From assembly GCA_043748015.1 (NCBI GenBank), contig JAYTOA010000019.1:1-20602 (forward strand): a stretch of 20,602 nt of DNA, in the 5' to 3' direction. The DNA is from JAIBBG01 sp043748015 (GTDB lineage: Bacteria > Bacteroidota > Bacteroidia > Flavobacteriales_D > Sanyastnellaceae). The translations under genes and the position numbers were made by a program. The notes under the pieces were generated by a model. That model did no database searches and was not told the DNA's origin. It saw only the letters and a list, made by a program, of their open reading frames with translations. Shown here piece after piece: positions 6,531 through 15,100 of this stretch. How positions within the stretch are numbered: the stretch's first letter is position 1; every line of letters begins with the position of its first letter.

Positions 6531-6928
6531 GAAAACAACGCCTGTAAGCCGAGTTCTGTTCCCCAATTTGCATCAGGGCCTCTATCATTTATCTATGCGA
6601 CCTACCCTCCGGGGCCGGACGGGCCATCCTCCAATGGGAAGGGAAAAAATAACCCTCCCCACATTCCCGGTTTACATGGTCTTACAACCCGCAAGGTTTG
6701 TCTGAGCTACTTCCGTTGCCGGAAATACTGGTGGGCTCTTACTCCACCTTTTCACCTTTACCTGTCGTTGCTTGCGCTCCAACATCGGCAGTTTAAATTT
6801 CTACAACACTATCTGTCATCATGCAGTCACCCGCATGATGCCCTCGCTTTTAACGAGGTACGGTGCCCATTGCAGCCCGGACTTTCCTCTCTCCCCGAAA
6901 GAAGAGCGATAGAGCGGCCATTGTTTTC
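6531..6928 (-). ncRNA. rnpB: RNase P RNA, bacterial class A
   Basis: This is the catalytic RNA that trims the 5' leader from pre-tRNAs. On the minus strand the universal core GAGGAAAGTCCGGGC is at 6875-6889 and the 3' core ACAGAACTCGGCTTAC is at 6544-6559; the two pair to form the P4 region. The ends are set by P1, where GAAAACAATG at the 5' end pairs with CGTTGTTTTC at the 3' end (10 bp). The inner segment GGTAAAGGTGAAAAGGTGG with AGAGCCCACC is another class A signature. The length, about 398 bases, is normal. A -7 box lies 5 bases upstream and a terminator hairpin follows, so the gene is a separate transcription unit. Confidence 0.96.
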
Positions 6929-6932
6929 AGTG

Positions 6933-6940
6933 CAAAGTTA
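6933..6940 (-). promoter_or_regulatory. rnpB -7 promoter box
   Basis: On the minus strand TAACTTTG fits TAnnTTTG exactly and ends five bases before the P1 helix, the spacing expected for a -7 box. No clear TTG -33 element is visible, so a strong -7 box may do most of the work. Confidence 0.65.
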
Positions 6941-7062
6941 ATCCCGCATTTCGCATGAGAGCTATTTTAATGTAATGCGTGCGCGATTCTTAAATCCAAA
7001 TGACTTATTGCGTGTAATCGAATGAACAAATTTTTCGATGGAATTTTACACAATGATTCAAG

Positions 7063-7533
7063 TTAGCAGCAGCCACCACCTGGCGTGCAACATGCGTCGT
7101 TTGATTCTAAAACTGCCATTTGCAACCTCTGCCTGACTTGCGGAATCCCGCAATTTTCTTTCGCCAGACAATCCGTTTGTTTAGTAGTTAGAATAAAGTT
7201 TTCGCCTTCAAAGTCTAATCCATATTTACCAATGGTATCTGTTTGATATTCGACCTCAATGTCTAAATCTTCATTGCCGAAAAGTTTTTGGGACAATGAA
7301 ATGATCTTAAGAAGTTTTGTCGGCTCCAGACGATGGTCGGTGTCTTGAGCAACCCAAACTTGAAAGGTAACTGCCTTTTCTTCACGGACTGTTCCTCCGC
7401 AGTCAACGAAGTTCTTGGTCACCAGGCCGGCCTCGGTGATGTGAAAATGATTCGGGACATGCCTGCCGTTTGGCTGAACAAAATTTATAGCGCTTAACAT
7501 GTTCAGGTGTTGTTTGAATGTTGATAGTTTCAT
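7063..7533 (-). CDS. DUF6428 family protein with Cys-rich tail
   Basis: The 156-residue protein belongs to the DUF6428 family, which I know from Bacteroidota ars-type clusters next to ArsR regulators. Recognisable stretches are VPNHFHITEAG near 26-36, VDCGGTVREEKAV near 43-55, DHRLEPTKLL near 66-75 and LTTKQTDCLAKENCGIPQVRQR near 115-136. The C-terminus is ACCTPGGGCC, with four Cys in a short space, well suited to bind a thiophilic metal or metalloid. There is no signal peptide, so it should be cytoplasmic. It follows arsR after 16 bases and should be cotranscribed and controlled by it. A storage, chaperone or sensing role for arsenic or a similar ion is inference. Confidence 0.88.
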   Translation of the reverse strand: MKLSTFKQHLNMLSAINFVQPNGRHVPNHFHITEAGLVTKNFVDCGGTVREEKAVTFQVWVAQDTDHRLEPTKLLKIISLSQKLFGNEDLDIEVEYQTDTIGKYGLDFEGENFILTTKQTDCLAKENCGIPQVRQRLQMAVLESNDACCTPGGGCC

Positions 7534-7549
7534 TTTATTCGATTTTTAG

Positions 7550-7882
7550 TTAGCAACAGTTGCTTTTCTTCTTTTCTAGTTTATTTGAAATGTTGGCGAA
7601 ATAGCCTTGAAGTTTGTGCAAAGATTTTTCATCAATGCAATAGCAAATAGAATTTCCTTCGACGCTTCCTTTGATGAGTCCTGCATTCTTAAGTTCTTTC
7701 AGATGTTGCGAGACTGTAGGTTGAGCCAATGGTAATTCATTCACTATATCTCCACATATACAGGTATCCACTTTCATCAGGAATTCAATGATGGCAACCC
7801 TTGCCGGATGTCCCAACGCTTTGGCGAGTATCGCAATCGAATTGTGCTTATCAGTAAAGTGTTCCGTCTTTGTAGCGCCCAT
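7550..7882 (-). CDS. ArsR/SmtB-family metalloregulator
   Basis: The 110-residue product is a winged helix repressor: ILAKALGHPARVAIIEFL near 17-34, then VDTCICGDIV near 36-45, then LAQPTVSQHLKELKNAGLIKG as the recognition helix. The pair of Cys in DTCICGD matches the arsenic/antimony site of classical ArsR (the CVC region), and the tail ends in KKKSNCC, which adds a second Cys pair. The ATG at 7882 is chosen; an alternative 14 codons upstream would place the candidate operator inside the gene. Such repressors leave the DNA when As(III) or a similar ion binds. The gene lies directly upstream of the DUF6428 gene, and no arsenate reductase or efflux pump follows in the window. Confidence 0.9.
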   Translation of the reverse strand: MGATKTEHFTDKHNSIAILAKALGHPARVAIIEFLMKVDTCICGDIVNELPLAQPTVSQHLKELKNAGLIKGSVEGNSICYCIDEKSLHKLQGYFANISNKLEKKKSNCC

Positions 7883-8207
7883 ATCTTTATAAGTATATTG
7901 CAATATTACGATGAAGATGTTCAACTGAAATTGTGCAACAAGTTAATTTTTCAAATGAATGTCTCGACCCGAAACACTTCAAGGCTGAAGGCGGTATTAC
8001 GTGATAATCATTTTTGTCCTGCATGTAAAAATTTCTCAAAGATTAACCTACAATTGACTGCTCCTCGTAATGGGTGTTGTGTGCAATTCTTTATCCTAAC
8101 AAAAATCTAATGTTGATTAAACCAATTTGTTCTCATATTGTCATAGTGATGATGGAAGTTTAGAGTTGAGTGCTGAAGACATCTTGAAATATGAGAGAAG
8201 AATATAT
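7883..8207. other. Divergent intergenic region, arsR to ECF sigma gene
   Basis: These 325 bases hold no credible gene. The part next to arsR carries a palindrome that may be its operator. The right part should contain the promoter for the sigma factor unit, but I could not identify a convincing -33/-7 pair. The only clear element near the sigma gene is its ribosome-binding site. Confidence 0.5.
7895..7906. promoter_or_regulatory. Candidate ArsR operator
   Basis: ATATTGCAATAT is a perfect 12-base palindrome 13 bases upstream of the arsR ATG. ArsR-family operators are AT-rich imperfect palindromes in just this position, which makes it a fair candidate for autoregulation. Confidence 0.5.
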
Positions 8208-8750
8208 ATGACCGACCTCGAAATACTTACACTGTATCAGAGTCCCTCAACACGAGAGGATGCGTTTGGTCATGTTATTCGTCAGCATCAGAAGTCAGTT
8301 TATTACTACGTGAGAAGAATGGTTTTAGATCATGATGATGCCAATGACATCACACAGACTACTTTTATTAAAGCATGGCAGGCACTGGGATTATTTCGGG
8401 GAGATGCGAAGATCAGCACATGGCTACATAAAATCGCATACAACGAAAGCATCAACTTTATTCAAGCAAAAAAACGCATCCACTCTGTACCGATTGATAG
8501 AATTGAGTCCTCACTTGGAAGGTCGTTACAGGAGGATGTACTTTATAGTGGCGATGAAATACAGATCAAGCTTCAAACGGCTATGGCGCTTTTGCCTGAG
8601 AAACAAAAAGCTGTATTCATCATGAAATATTTTGAGGAAAAGAAATACGAGGAAATTGCAGAGATTACAGGAACCAGTGTTGGAGCGCTCAAAGCAAGCT
8701 ATCATCACGCCGTAAAGAAGATTGAAGAATTCATAATAAAGAATCCATGA
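8208..8750 (+). CDS. RNA polymerase ECF-type sigma-70 factor
   Basis: The 180-residue protein has the two-domain layout of an extracytoplasmic-function sigma factor. Region 2 is visible around HDDANDITQTTFIKAWQALGLF (about 41-62) and STWLHKIAYNESINF (70-84). Region 4 has LPEKQKAVFIMKYFEEKKYEEIAEI followed by GTSVGALKASYHHAVKKIEEF, the helix-turn-helix that reads the -35 element. I chose the ATG at 8208, which is preceded by AGAGAAG at a good distance; a TTG 27 codons upstream is in frame but gives an unrelated N-terminus. Its stop overlaps the next gene by four bases (ATGA). The next two genes encode a one-span membrane protein and a Spy-like periplasmic protein, so the sigma factor probably answers to envelope stress. 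Confidence 0.92.
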   Translation: MTDLEILTLYQSPSTREDAFGHVIRQHQKSVYYYVRRMVLDHDDANDITQTTFIKAWQALGLFRGDAKISTWLHKIAYNESINFIQAKKRIHSVPIDRIESSLGRSLQEDVLYSGDEIQIKLQTAMALLPEKQKAVFIMKYFEEKKYEEIAEITGTSVGALKASYHHAVKKIEEFIIKNP

Positions 8751-9409
8751 GTGAGAACAAGGAAAATATAGAAGATCAATTGCCTGAGAGTTTGAGGAAA
8801 ATTCAAGCTTCAGCGGACAAAGAGGGAGATTTGAAAATTCCACAAGATTATTTTGACTCGATGCGCTCGGAGCTTATGATAAAAGCGAAGTCTGTTAGCG
8901 TGAATCTTGGAGAATTCAAAACACCCGATGACTATTTTGTGACGCAGGAAAAATCAATTCGCGCCGCTATTGGCAACAAGAAGAAGGGAGGAAATGTAAA
9001 GCCACTATATCGCCGGCTTCTTCCTTACGCGGTGGCGGCGTCAATAATTGGAGCAGGTATAATCCTGGTGTTTACGAATAAAGGCGCAAATTCAGATCAA
9101 ACTTTTGCAAGTGCCATTGAAGGGACTGAATTGGATATAGACGACATGGAATACTTCGCTTCAAGCGATGACTATTATGATCTTTACATTGATGAATTGA
9201 ATGATGTTTCTGATGATCAAGAATTATCAGTTGATTCGGTAAGCGATGAATCAGACGACACCGCATTCATTCAGATAAATAACAGGATTGATTCGATTAA
9301 ACCTTTAGATGACAAAACCACTCTAACGTGGGATGAACTAAGTGAAGAAGATTTACTTCAGTATTTATTTGAGAATGGAGACAACGAACTATTAAACGAT
9401 CTAAACTAA
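8747..9409 (+). CDS. Putative anti-sigma factor, single membrane span
   Basis: The 220-residue protein has a hydrophilic N-terminal part, one membrane segment at about 91-110 (LLPYAVAASIIGAGIILVFT, preceded by basic residues) and a strongly acidic C-terminal part. The N-terminal part carries a duplicated motif: LKIPQDYFDSM at 29-39 and FKTPDDYFVTQ at 57-67. This 'F/L-K-x-P-x-D-Y-F' motif is usual in membrane proteins encoded behind ECF sigma factors in Bacteroidota and is a candidate for sigma binding. The gene overlaps the sigma gene by four bases, and the Spy-like gene follows two bases after its stop. Basic residues before the span suggest a cytoplasmic N-terminus and an exported acidic C-terminus. 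The anti-sigma role is inferred from context; no ZAS or RskA domain is recognisable. Confidence 0.72.
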   Translation: MSENKENIEDQLPESLRKIQASADKEGDLKIPQDYFDSMRSELMIKAKSVSVNLGEFKTPDDYFVTQEKSIRAAIGNKKKGGNVKPLYRRLLPYAVAASIIGAGIILVFTNKGANSDQTFASAIEGTELDIDDMEYFASSDDYYDLYIDELNDVSDDQELSVDSVSDESDDTAFIQINNRIDSIKPLDDKTTLTWDELSEEDLLQYLFENGDNELLNDLN

Positions 9410-9411
9410 AA

Positions 9412-9930
9412 ATGAAGAAGAATATGAAAAGCAGAATTTGGACATTGGCATTGATCCTAATTTTTAATGCAGGCGCAATGAATGCGCAAAAGGATGACTC
9501 CACAAAGGTCAACCGCAAGGAGAAAATTGAATCTCTCAAGCGAGCTTACATAACTGACGAGCTGGATCTCACAACCGCCGAAGCAGAGAAATTCTGGCCG
9601 ATTTACAATGCACATGATAAAAAGCAGGAGGCAATAAAAGGTGACTTGCGCGAAACGAATAAGAAGTTAAAAACCGGCACGCAAACCGATAAGGAAACGC
9701 TTGCAGCGATTGATGTCATGACACAGAAACGCAAGGAAGCAGCGGATCTCGATGGTCAGTTTATGAAGGAATGTATTCCCGTGATTGGCTCTGCAAAAGT
9801 TGCCAAACTTGCTGGGTTGGAGCGTGAATTTCAAAAGGAAATGATGCAACAATTGAAGAGTCGTCGAAAAGAGGGCAATCAAGGACAACGTCCTGGAAAA
9901 GGGCAGGGGCAAGGAAAGATGCGCAAATGA
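9412..9930 (+). CDS. Spy/CpxP-like periplasmic stress protein
   Basis: The 172-residue protein begins with a signal peptide (hydrophobic core WTLALILIFNAGAM, probable cleavage before Gln26). The mature part is helical and carries DLTTAEAEKFWPIYNAH near 52-68, the LTxxQ-like motif with 'FWPIY' that marks the Bacteroidota Spy/CpxP-like sensor proteins. The tail is basic and rich in Gly and Gln. Spy proteins bind unfolded proteins in the periplasm, so this may either sense or relieve stress that releases the sigma factor. Two ATG codons are possible (9412 and 9424); the second has a better upstream GAAGAAG. The gene is the last of the sigma unit and abuts the moeA stop with no gap. Confidence 0.85.
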   Translation: MKKNMKSRIWTLALILIFNAGAMNAQKDDSTKVNRKEKIESLKRAYITDELDLTTAEAEKFWPIYNAHDKKQEAIKGDLRETNKKLKTGTQTDKETLAAIDVMTQKRKEAADLDGQFMKECIPVIGSAKVAKLAGLEREFQKEMMQQLKSRRKEGNQGQRPGKGQGQGKMRK

Positions 9931-11133
9931 TTAAAGCATGTCGCGATAAAGGAATAGTGGAAACGCTGTTCCTTTTTTGTTGGTGGCAGGCCCGGCCGGA
10001 ATTTCAAGAAAACCATCGGCACCAGAGAGATTCGCATAGTCGCCTGAGCCGCGTCCGACAATTGGCTCCGCAAGAATTTCACCAAAAGAGGAGAATGAAA
10101 TTTTCACTTGAAGAAAGTAGGTCAGTGTTGTTTTATTGTCGAAAGAGGAAATCAGTTTTGCGAAAGGTTGTGGGGATTCTTGAATGCTCAAACTCTTTCT
10201 CAACCAGGGAATAAAATATTTGTGGGCGCACATAAATGTCGACACTGGATTCCCTGGTAATGCAAACACTACTTTTTCTTTTTTGCATCCAAACCACATC
10301 GGTTTACCCGGGCGCTGACTGATTCCATGAAACAATTTTTCTACTCCAAGATCTACCATCACCTTTGGAACGAAATCAAACTTTCCTTTGGAAACAGCCC
10401 CGGTGAGAAGCACTGCATCGCACAATTGAAGTTGTTCTTGAATATTTGATCTCATCATTTCATAATCGTCCGGAAGATGCGATTGAGTGGCTTCAACACC
10501 GCGTGACTTTAGAATTTGTTGAAGCGCGAACACGTTGGATCGTCTTATTTGGTGTGCTTCTGGGATGATATCGGTATCCACTAGTTCGTCACCCGTAGAA
10601 AAAATATGTATGCGAGGAAGTGAAGCTACTTTCAACGAAGTCATACCAACTGAAACGGCGATACCAATTTCTGCAGCACTGATTTTACTTCCGGCGGAAA
10701 TCAAAACATCTCCTTGCTTTTTATCAGAAGCAAGCACATGTATGTTTTGGCCTTGTCTCACATTTTCGCATAGAAGAGTACACTCTTCTCCATTCATTTC
10801 CAGTTCTTCGTAGGGAATGATGACATCGGCCAAGCGAGGACAAACACCACCGGTCATCACCTCTATACACTTGCCTGCTTCATTTAACGCAATGACAGGA
10901 CTACCGGCCCTTTGTGTCGCTGCGACTTTGTAGGAGCGAATACCCTTTTCCCAATCTTCAAATCGGATTGCCACACCATCCATCATGATGCGATTAAAGG
11001 GAGGCAAGTCTGTGTCGGCGAGAATGTCAACTCTCAATGTTCTGCCAAGTGAATGATGCACGTTGATCTTTTCTTCCACAAAATGAAACGGGTGTGATAG
11101 AACAATCTTTGTAGCTTCTTCGGGTGAAATCAT
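9931..11133 (-). CDS. moeA: Molybdopterin molybdenumtransferase
   Basis: MoeA inserts molybdate into adenylated molybdopterin, the last step of molybdenum cofactor synthesis. The 400 residues match the family length. The N-terminal signature PFNRIMMDGVAI is at 45-56, TGGVCPRLADVIIPYE near 94-109, TGDEL near 180-184, TGAVSKGKFDFVP near 244-256, RPGKPM near 274-279 and LPGNPVS near 292-298; the last two form the substrate-binding MoCF domain. No catalytic region appears to be missing. The gene follows moaA with nine bases between stop and start, so both are one transcription unit. Its stop codon touches the stop of the convergent Spy-like gene. moaC, moaD, moaE and moeB are not in the window. 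Confidence 0.95.
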   Translation of the reverse strand: MISPEEATKIVLSHPFHFVEEKINVHHSLGRTLRVDILADTDLPPFNRIMMDGVAIRFEDWEKGIRSYKVAATQRAGSPVIALNEAGKCIEVMTGGVCPRLADVIIPYEELEMNGEECTLLCENVRQGQNIHVLASDKKQGDVLISAGSKISAAEIGIAVSVGMTSLKVASLPRIHIFSTGDELVDTDIIPEAHQIRRSNVFALQQILKSRGVEATQSHLPDDYEMMRSNIQEQLQLCDAVLLTGAVSKGKFDFVPKVMVDLGVEKLFHGISQRPGKPMWFGCKKEKVVFALPGNPVSTFMCAHKYFIPWLRKSLSIQESPQPFAKLISSFDNKTTLTYFLQVKISFSSFGEILAEPIVGRGSGDYANLSGADGFLEIPAGPATNKKGTAFPLFLYRDML

Positions 11134-11142
11134 ACTCGAAAT

Positions 11143-12126
11143 TTATCCGCCAATGGTCGCCATGGATTCTGAAACAGGATTCTGATTGCGTAAAACTTCG
11201 GCTTCAAATCCATCTTTAGCGCGATGATTCACAGCGTGTGTGATGCCCTCAGCAATTAAGTCTTCGCTAAGTCCTTCACGCAGCATAGATAACAAATCCA
11301 CTTTCCCGTTGTCATACAAACAAGTTTTCATCGTGCCTTTTGGTGTGAGTCTAATCCTGTTGCATGATCCACAGAAACTTCTGCTCCAAGCCGCTATCAC
11401 TCCAACATTTCCCTGGTGTCCTGGAATGTGATAATTCATTGAAGTTGAATTTTCACCATCAGTAATCTTTGCCAAATCCGGAAAATGATTCCTTATTTCT
11501 TCAATAATTGATTTGAAATTCCACTTAATAGCATGGCGTGCGCCAACACCATTGAATGGCATTTCCTCAATGAATCGCACATCAATTGGATAGTGTTTGG
11601 AAAGTGAAACAAGCGGAATGATATCTTCATCGTTCTGTCCTTCCACAATGACAGCATTCACTTTCGTCTGAATATTATACTTGAGGAGAAGATCAAACGT
11701 GCGCATCACTTCATCGTAGTCATTGCGACGCGTCATAGCGTTGAATTTTTTCTTATCAATGGTGTCAAGCGACAAATTCACAGAGTGAATTCCAATTTCC
11801 TTCATTCGCTCGACATGAGGCGCAGTAAGTGTTCCGTTGGTGGTGATAGAGATTTGTTCAAACCAATTCTTAGCAGAAACTTCTTCGAGCAGAGCAACAA
11901 AATCCTTTCTAAGAAATGGTTCGCCACCTGTGAATCGCAATTTTGTTATTCCGAGCTTGTGAAAAATATTGAGCAAGCGCATAATCTCTTCATAGGAAAG
12001 CAGATCCTTTCTAGGAACCCAGTTTAGCCCTTCGGCCGGCATGCAATAGAGACAACGCAAATTGCATCTGTCCGTGACAGCAAGTCGCAGATAGTTGATT
12101 GTACGTCCGTGATTATCTATTAGCAT
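11143..12126 (-). CDS. moaA: GTP 3',8-cyclase
   Basis: MoaA is a radical S-adenosylmethionine enzyme that turns GTP into 3',8-cyclo-GTP, the first step of molybdopterin synthesis; MoaC completes the product. The N-terminal 4Fe-4S cluster is bound by C21, C25 and C28 (CNLRCLYC), the second cluster by C252, C255 and C269 (CGSC...KTC). FTGGEPFLR near 65-73 is the SAM-binding GGE region. The protein ends in Gly-Gly (326-327), the conserved tail that enters the active site and is essential in known MoaA proteins. The length of 327 is normal. It lies 38 bases after the tamB stop and nine before moeA. It may have its own promoter or be read from tamB. Confidence 0.96.
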   Translation of the reverse strand: MLIDNHGRTINYLRLAVTDRCNLRCLYCMPAEGLNWVPRKDLLSYEEIMRLLNIFHKLGITKLRFTGGEPFLRKDFVALLEEVSAKNWFEQISITTNGTLTAPHVERMKEIGIHSVNLSLDTIDKKKFNAMTRRNDYDEVMRTFDLLLKYNIQTKVNAVIVEGQNDEDIIPLVSLSKHYPIDVRFIEEMPFNGVGARHAIKWNFKSIIEEIRNHFPDLAKITDGENSTSMNYHIPGHQGNVGVIAAWSRSFCGSCNRIRLTPKGTMKTCLYDNGKVDLLSMLREGLSEDLIAEGITHAVNHRAKDGFEAEVLRNQNPVSESMATIGG

Positions 12127-12164
12127 TTCTTGAAGATCTCTTTTGCAAAGTTGGTTGAGAACCG

Positions 12165-15100
12165 CTATCGCTCCACCACTTTTTCTTTCCCTTTCAATAA
12201 TTTCTTGAAGTCGTCAACCAAATCACTGAAGGTATCAAAGTCTTCCCTGTAAATCACACCGACACCCTGAGTGTAAGGGCTCTGTTGTGTATTTGCGATG
12301 CGGAAGTCATTGCTTTCATTGTACATCACGACGCGAATCTTTCCCTCTTTAGTGATTTTGTACTCAATTCTAATGTCACCAATAAGGTTGGAAGTGGATT
12401 GATTATTAGACGCGCCATTGTTTCTGGAAACTCCAACATTACTGTTCAAACTGAGCCTTTCATTGAATAATTGGGTACTCAACGCAAGTGCAATTTCCTC
12501 ATTGCTGATATCGTCACCCGGACGATAGTTGAAGCCAAGATTGAAGTCATCGCTGATCTGACTTAGCCAATTGGATATCTGATTTGAAAGCAATTCTGTA
12601 CCGTTCGCAGCGAATGCATTTGTGCTATTGTGCTCGGCTGCCACATTCGGAGGACTCACAAATCTGCGCATCACCAGCAATGCAAAAGCTTGCCTGTTTC
12701 TTTCTTGTTCGGTACTGATAATGGCATCAACGCGACTACGTGTTACTTGGTCGACAGTGGGAAGCTCAATTCCAAAATCAATTCCGGGATTGAACATTTT
12801 ACCTGTAAGATTCATGGCAAGATTGATAGGAATTCTTTGCCCGCTTTGATAGCTCGGATCAGGAATAAGATCGTATAGTGAAGCTGTTACCTTATATATA
12901 GCTCTGATATTTAGATCGGCTTGAAACGGATCACCGAACCAACTGATCGTTCCACCCGGTTTGATAATAAATTCCTTGTTGATCAGATTTTTCAATGTAA
13001 ACAAGTAACTTCCTTTGAGGACTTCAACCTGACCATACATAGTGAATGTCGAGAGATTGTTGATTTCCATGCTGATATTTCCGGCGCCCACTCCTTTCAT
13101 TACATCACCAACGCTCTGATCAAAAATAATCTGAAATTCCGCGTCGGGTGTAATTTCAAAATTCATCTTCAACTTGATACCTGAAAGATTGAATACTTCC
13201 TCTTTCAGTGTGTCACCAACATTGATGAATTGAACAAAATTTTCGAAAGTTTGCTCCGAAGAAGTACCCATCGGCATTGCGAGCGTAGTACCTTTTTCTG
13301 ATCGCAGCGATATATCAAATTCCAGGTTTGAGTCATATCCGTAAATGTTTACGGTGCCCGTCGTATATGCTTTTCCATAGTACAGTGAATTCAGCTCTTC
13401 AGTTGTATTCAAAGCGAGCATCGGATCCTCCATTTCTATCACAATGTCAAAATTCCATTTAGCGAAATTGTCATGTAGCATTTGTCCTGTGAGAAATCCT
13501 TTGTTTCCTTCCTGATCTTTTATTCTAATGTGATCGAATGTGAACATGTCGGGATAGACACCGATACGCTCTTCAACATAATATTTTGTATTCAGGTAAT
13601 GAACGAATACCGAAGCATCTTTAAGCAATGCGTCCGCTTCTAATTGCGGAGCTTCCGGCGTCCCGGTTATCGACATGGTTCCACTCGCGAAGCCGTTGAG
13701 ATCAATGATTCCGGGAGACATGAATGCATTGATAAATGAGAGATCGAGATCTTTGATTGTCGCTGTCAAATCAAGCGGACTTTTTTCATTGCGAGGGCGA
13801 TAATAGCCGGCGAAACTAAGCGGTGTATAACGCGCAAGTGAGTTAGCGCCATCACTGTCTTTTTCAAGTTTGCCATCAATTCTAAGTTGATGCAATGTTT
13901 GATCCCAGGAGCTTGTCAGTCCTAGATTTCCAATTTCATAATCGTTAATTCTGAGTTTGTCCAGTTGAAGATTACTGGTGAAAATCAGGTCGTGATATAT
14001 GTCCCTGATAGAAGCCGTACCATTCACAGTTCCGTAAAATTTGGTTGTTTCACCGATGAAAGGATTGACATTGGATAAATCAAAATTGCGAATATCCAAC
14101 TCTAGTTTGTCATCAGGATTTGGTGTAATAGAGCCTTCGGCATGAAGCAGTTGGTTGTCATTGGTAATCTCGAAATTCGTAACGTAAACATTTGCGCTAT
14201 CAAGTGATATTTTACTTAGACTTTCAAAAGTCCAAAACTCATTTTTGACTATTACTTTACTACGACCGAAAGTAAAGTCCATGCTGTTATAGTTGCGTAA
14301 AGTCAAGGCTCCATTGATGTCTCCTGAGTGATCTGTAGTTGGATTGCCCCAAGCAAATGAAGTATAAACGGTGTCTTTCTCTGTACGCGCATCCAGGGCG
14401 AAATCATCAAAGGTCAAATTCATTTCTGTAACTAAACGGTCACAAATTGCGCTGAGATAAAATGATTCATCCGGTCTTCGTAGATCCAGAGTGAGTGATT
14501 CAATTTTGTTTTCACGATATCGAATTTCATCACTCACAATCTGGGCTTCAAAATAGGATCTTGGTTCATCAATGTTGATCTTAATCAATGTGTTGTCTGC
14601 GATATAGAGATCGGGCATGAAGACTTCAGATATCTGTTTGAAATCGTAAATTTTGATATCCATTTCAAAATTCTGAGTCTGGTGTTTATCTAGTGGAGGA
14701 TTAAAGCTGGGAATGATTTTCGAGGCTATTTCTATAAAACTATTGCCTATTTCATATATATCGAATTGGCCTTTCACCTCAGCGTATGCAATGTCTGAGT
14801 CAAGTGTGATTACCGGTGATGATCCGCGTATCGAAGTGAGCTCAAGATGATTCAATGCATAGTCGCGATCCAAAGCGCAATACGTCATGTCGTCGAGTAT
14901 GATTTCGCCCTGAAACTGATTGAAATCAAGGCCTTCACTTTTTATGCTCACAGACCCACTCACCGAGCTGTAGTCATATTTTTCAAGAATATGTATGGCT
15001 TTAAGATTGAGATGAGCGATCTGAGAATCGAATTGAAGTATCGGATTTTTCTTAGAGAAATCTATGGCGCCAACAAAGTCTACACTTACGTTTGGATCGC

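Noticed and set aside
7808..8110. A 100-residue plus-strand frame across the arsR start
   Set aside because: It overlaps arsR and its operator and shows no family features; a shadow frame.
8127..8207. Longer N-terminus for the sigma factor from a TTG
   Set aside because: The ATG at 8208 has a good ribosome-binding site and gives the usual ECF start.
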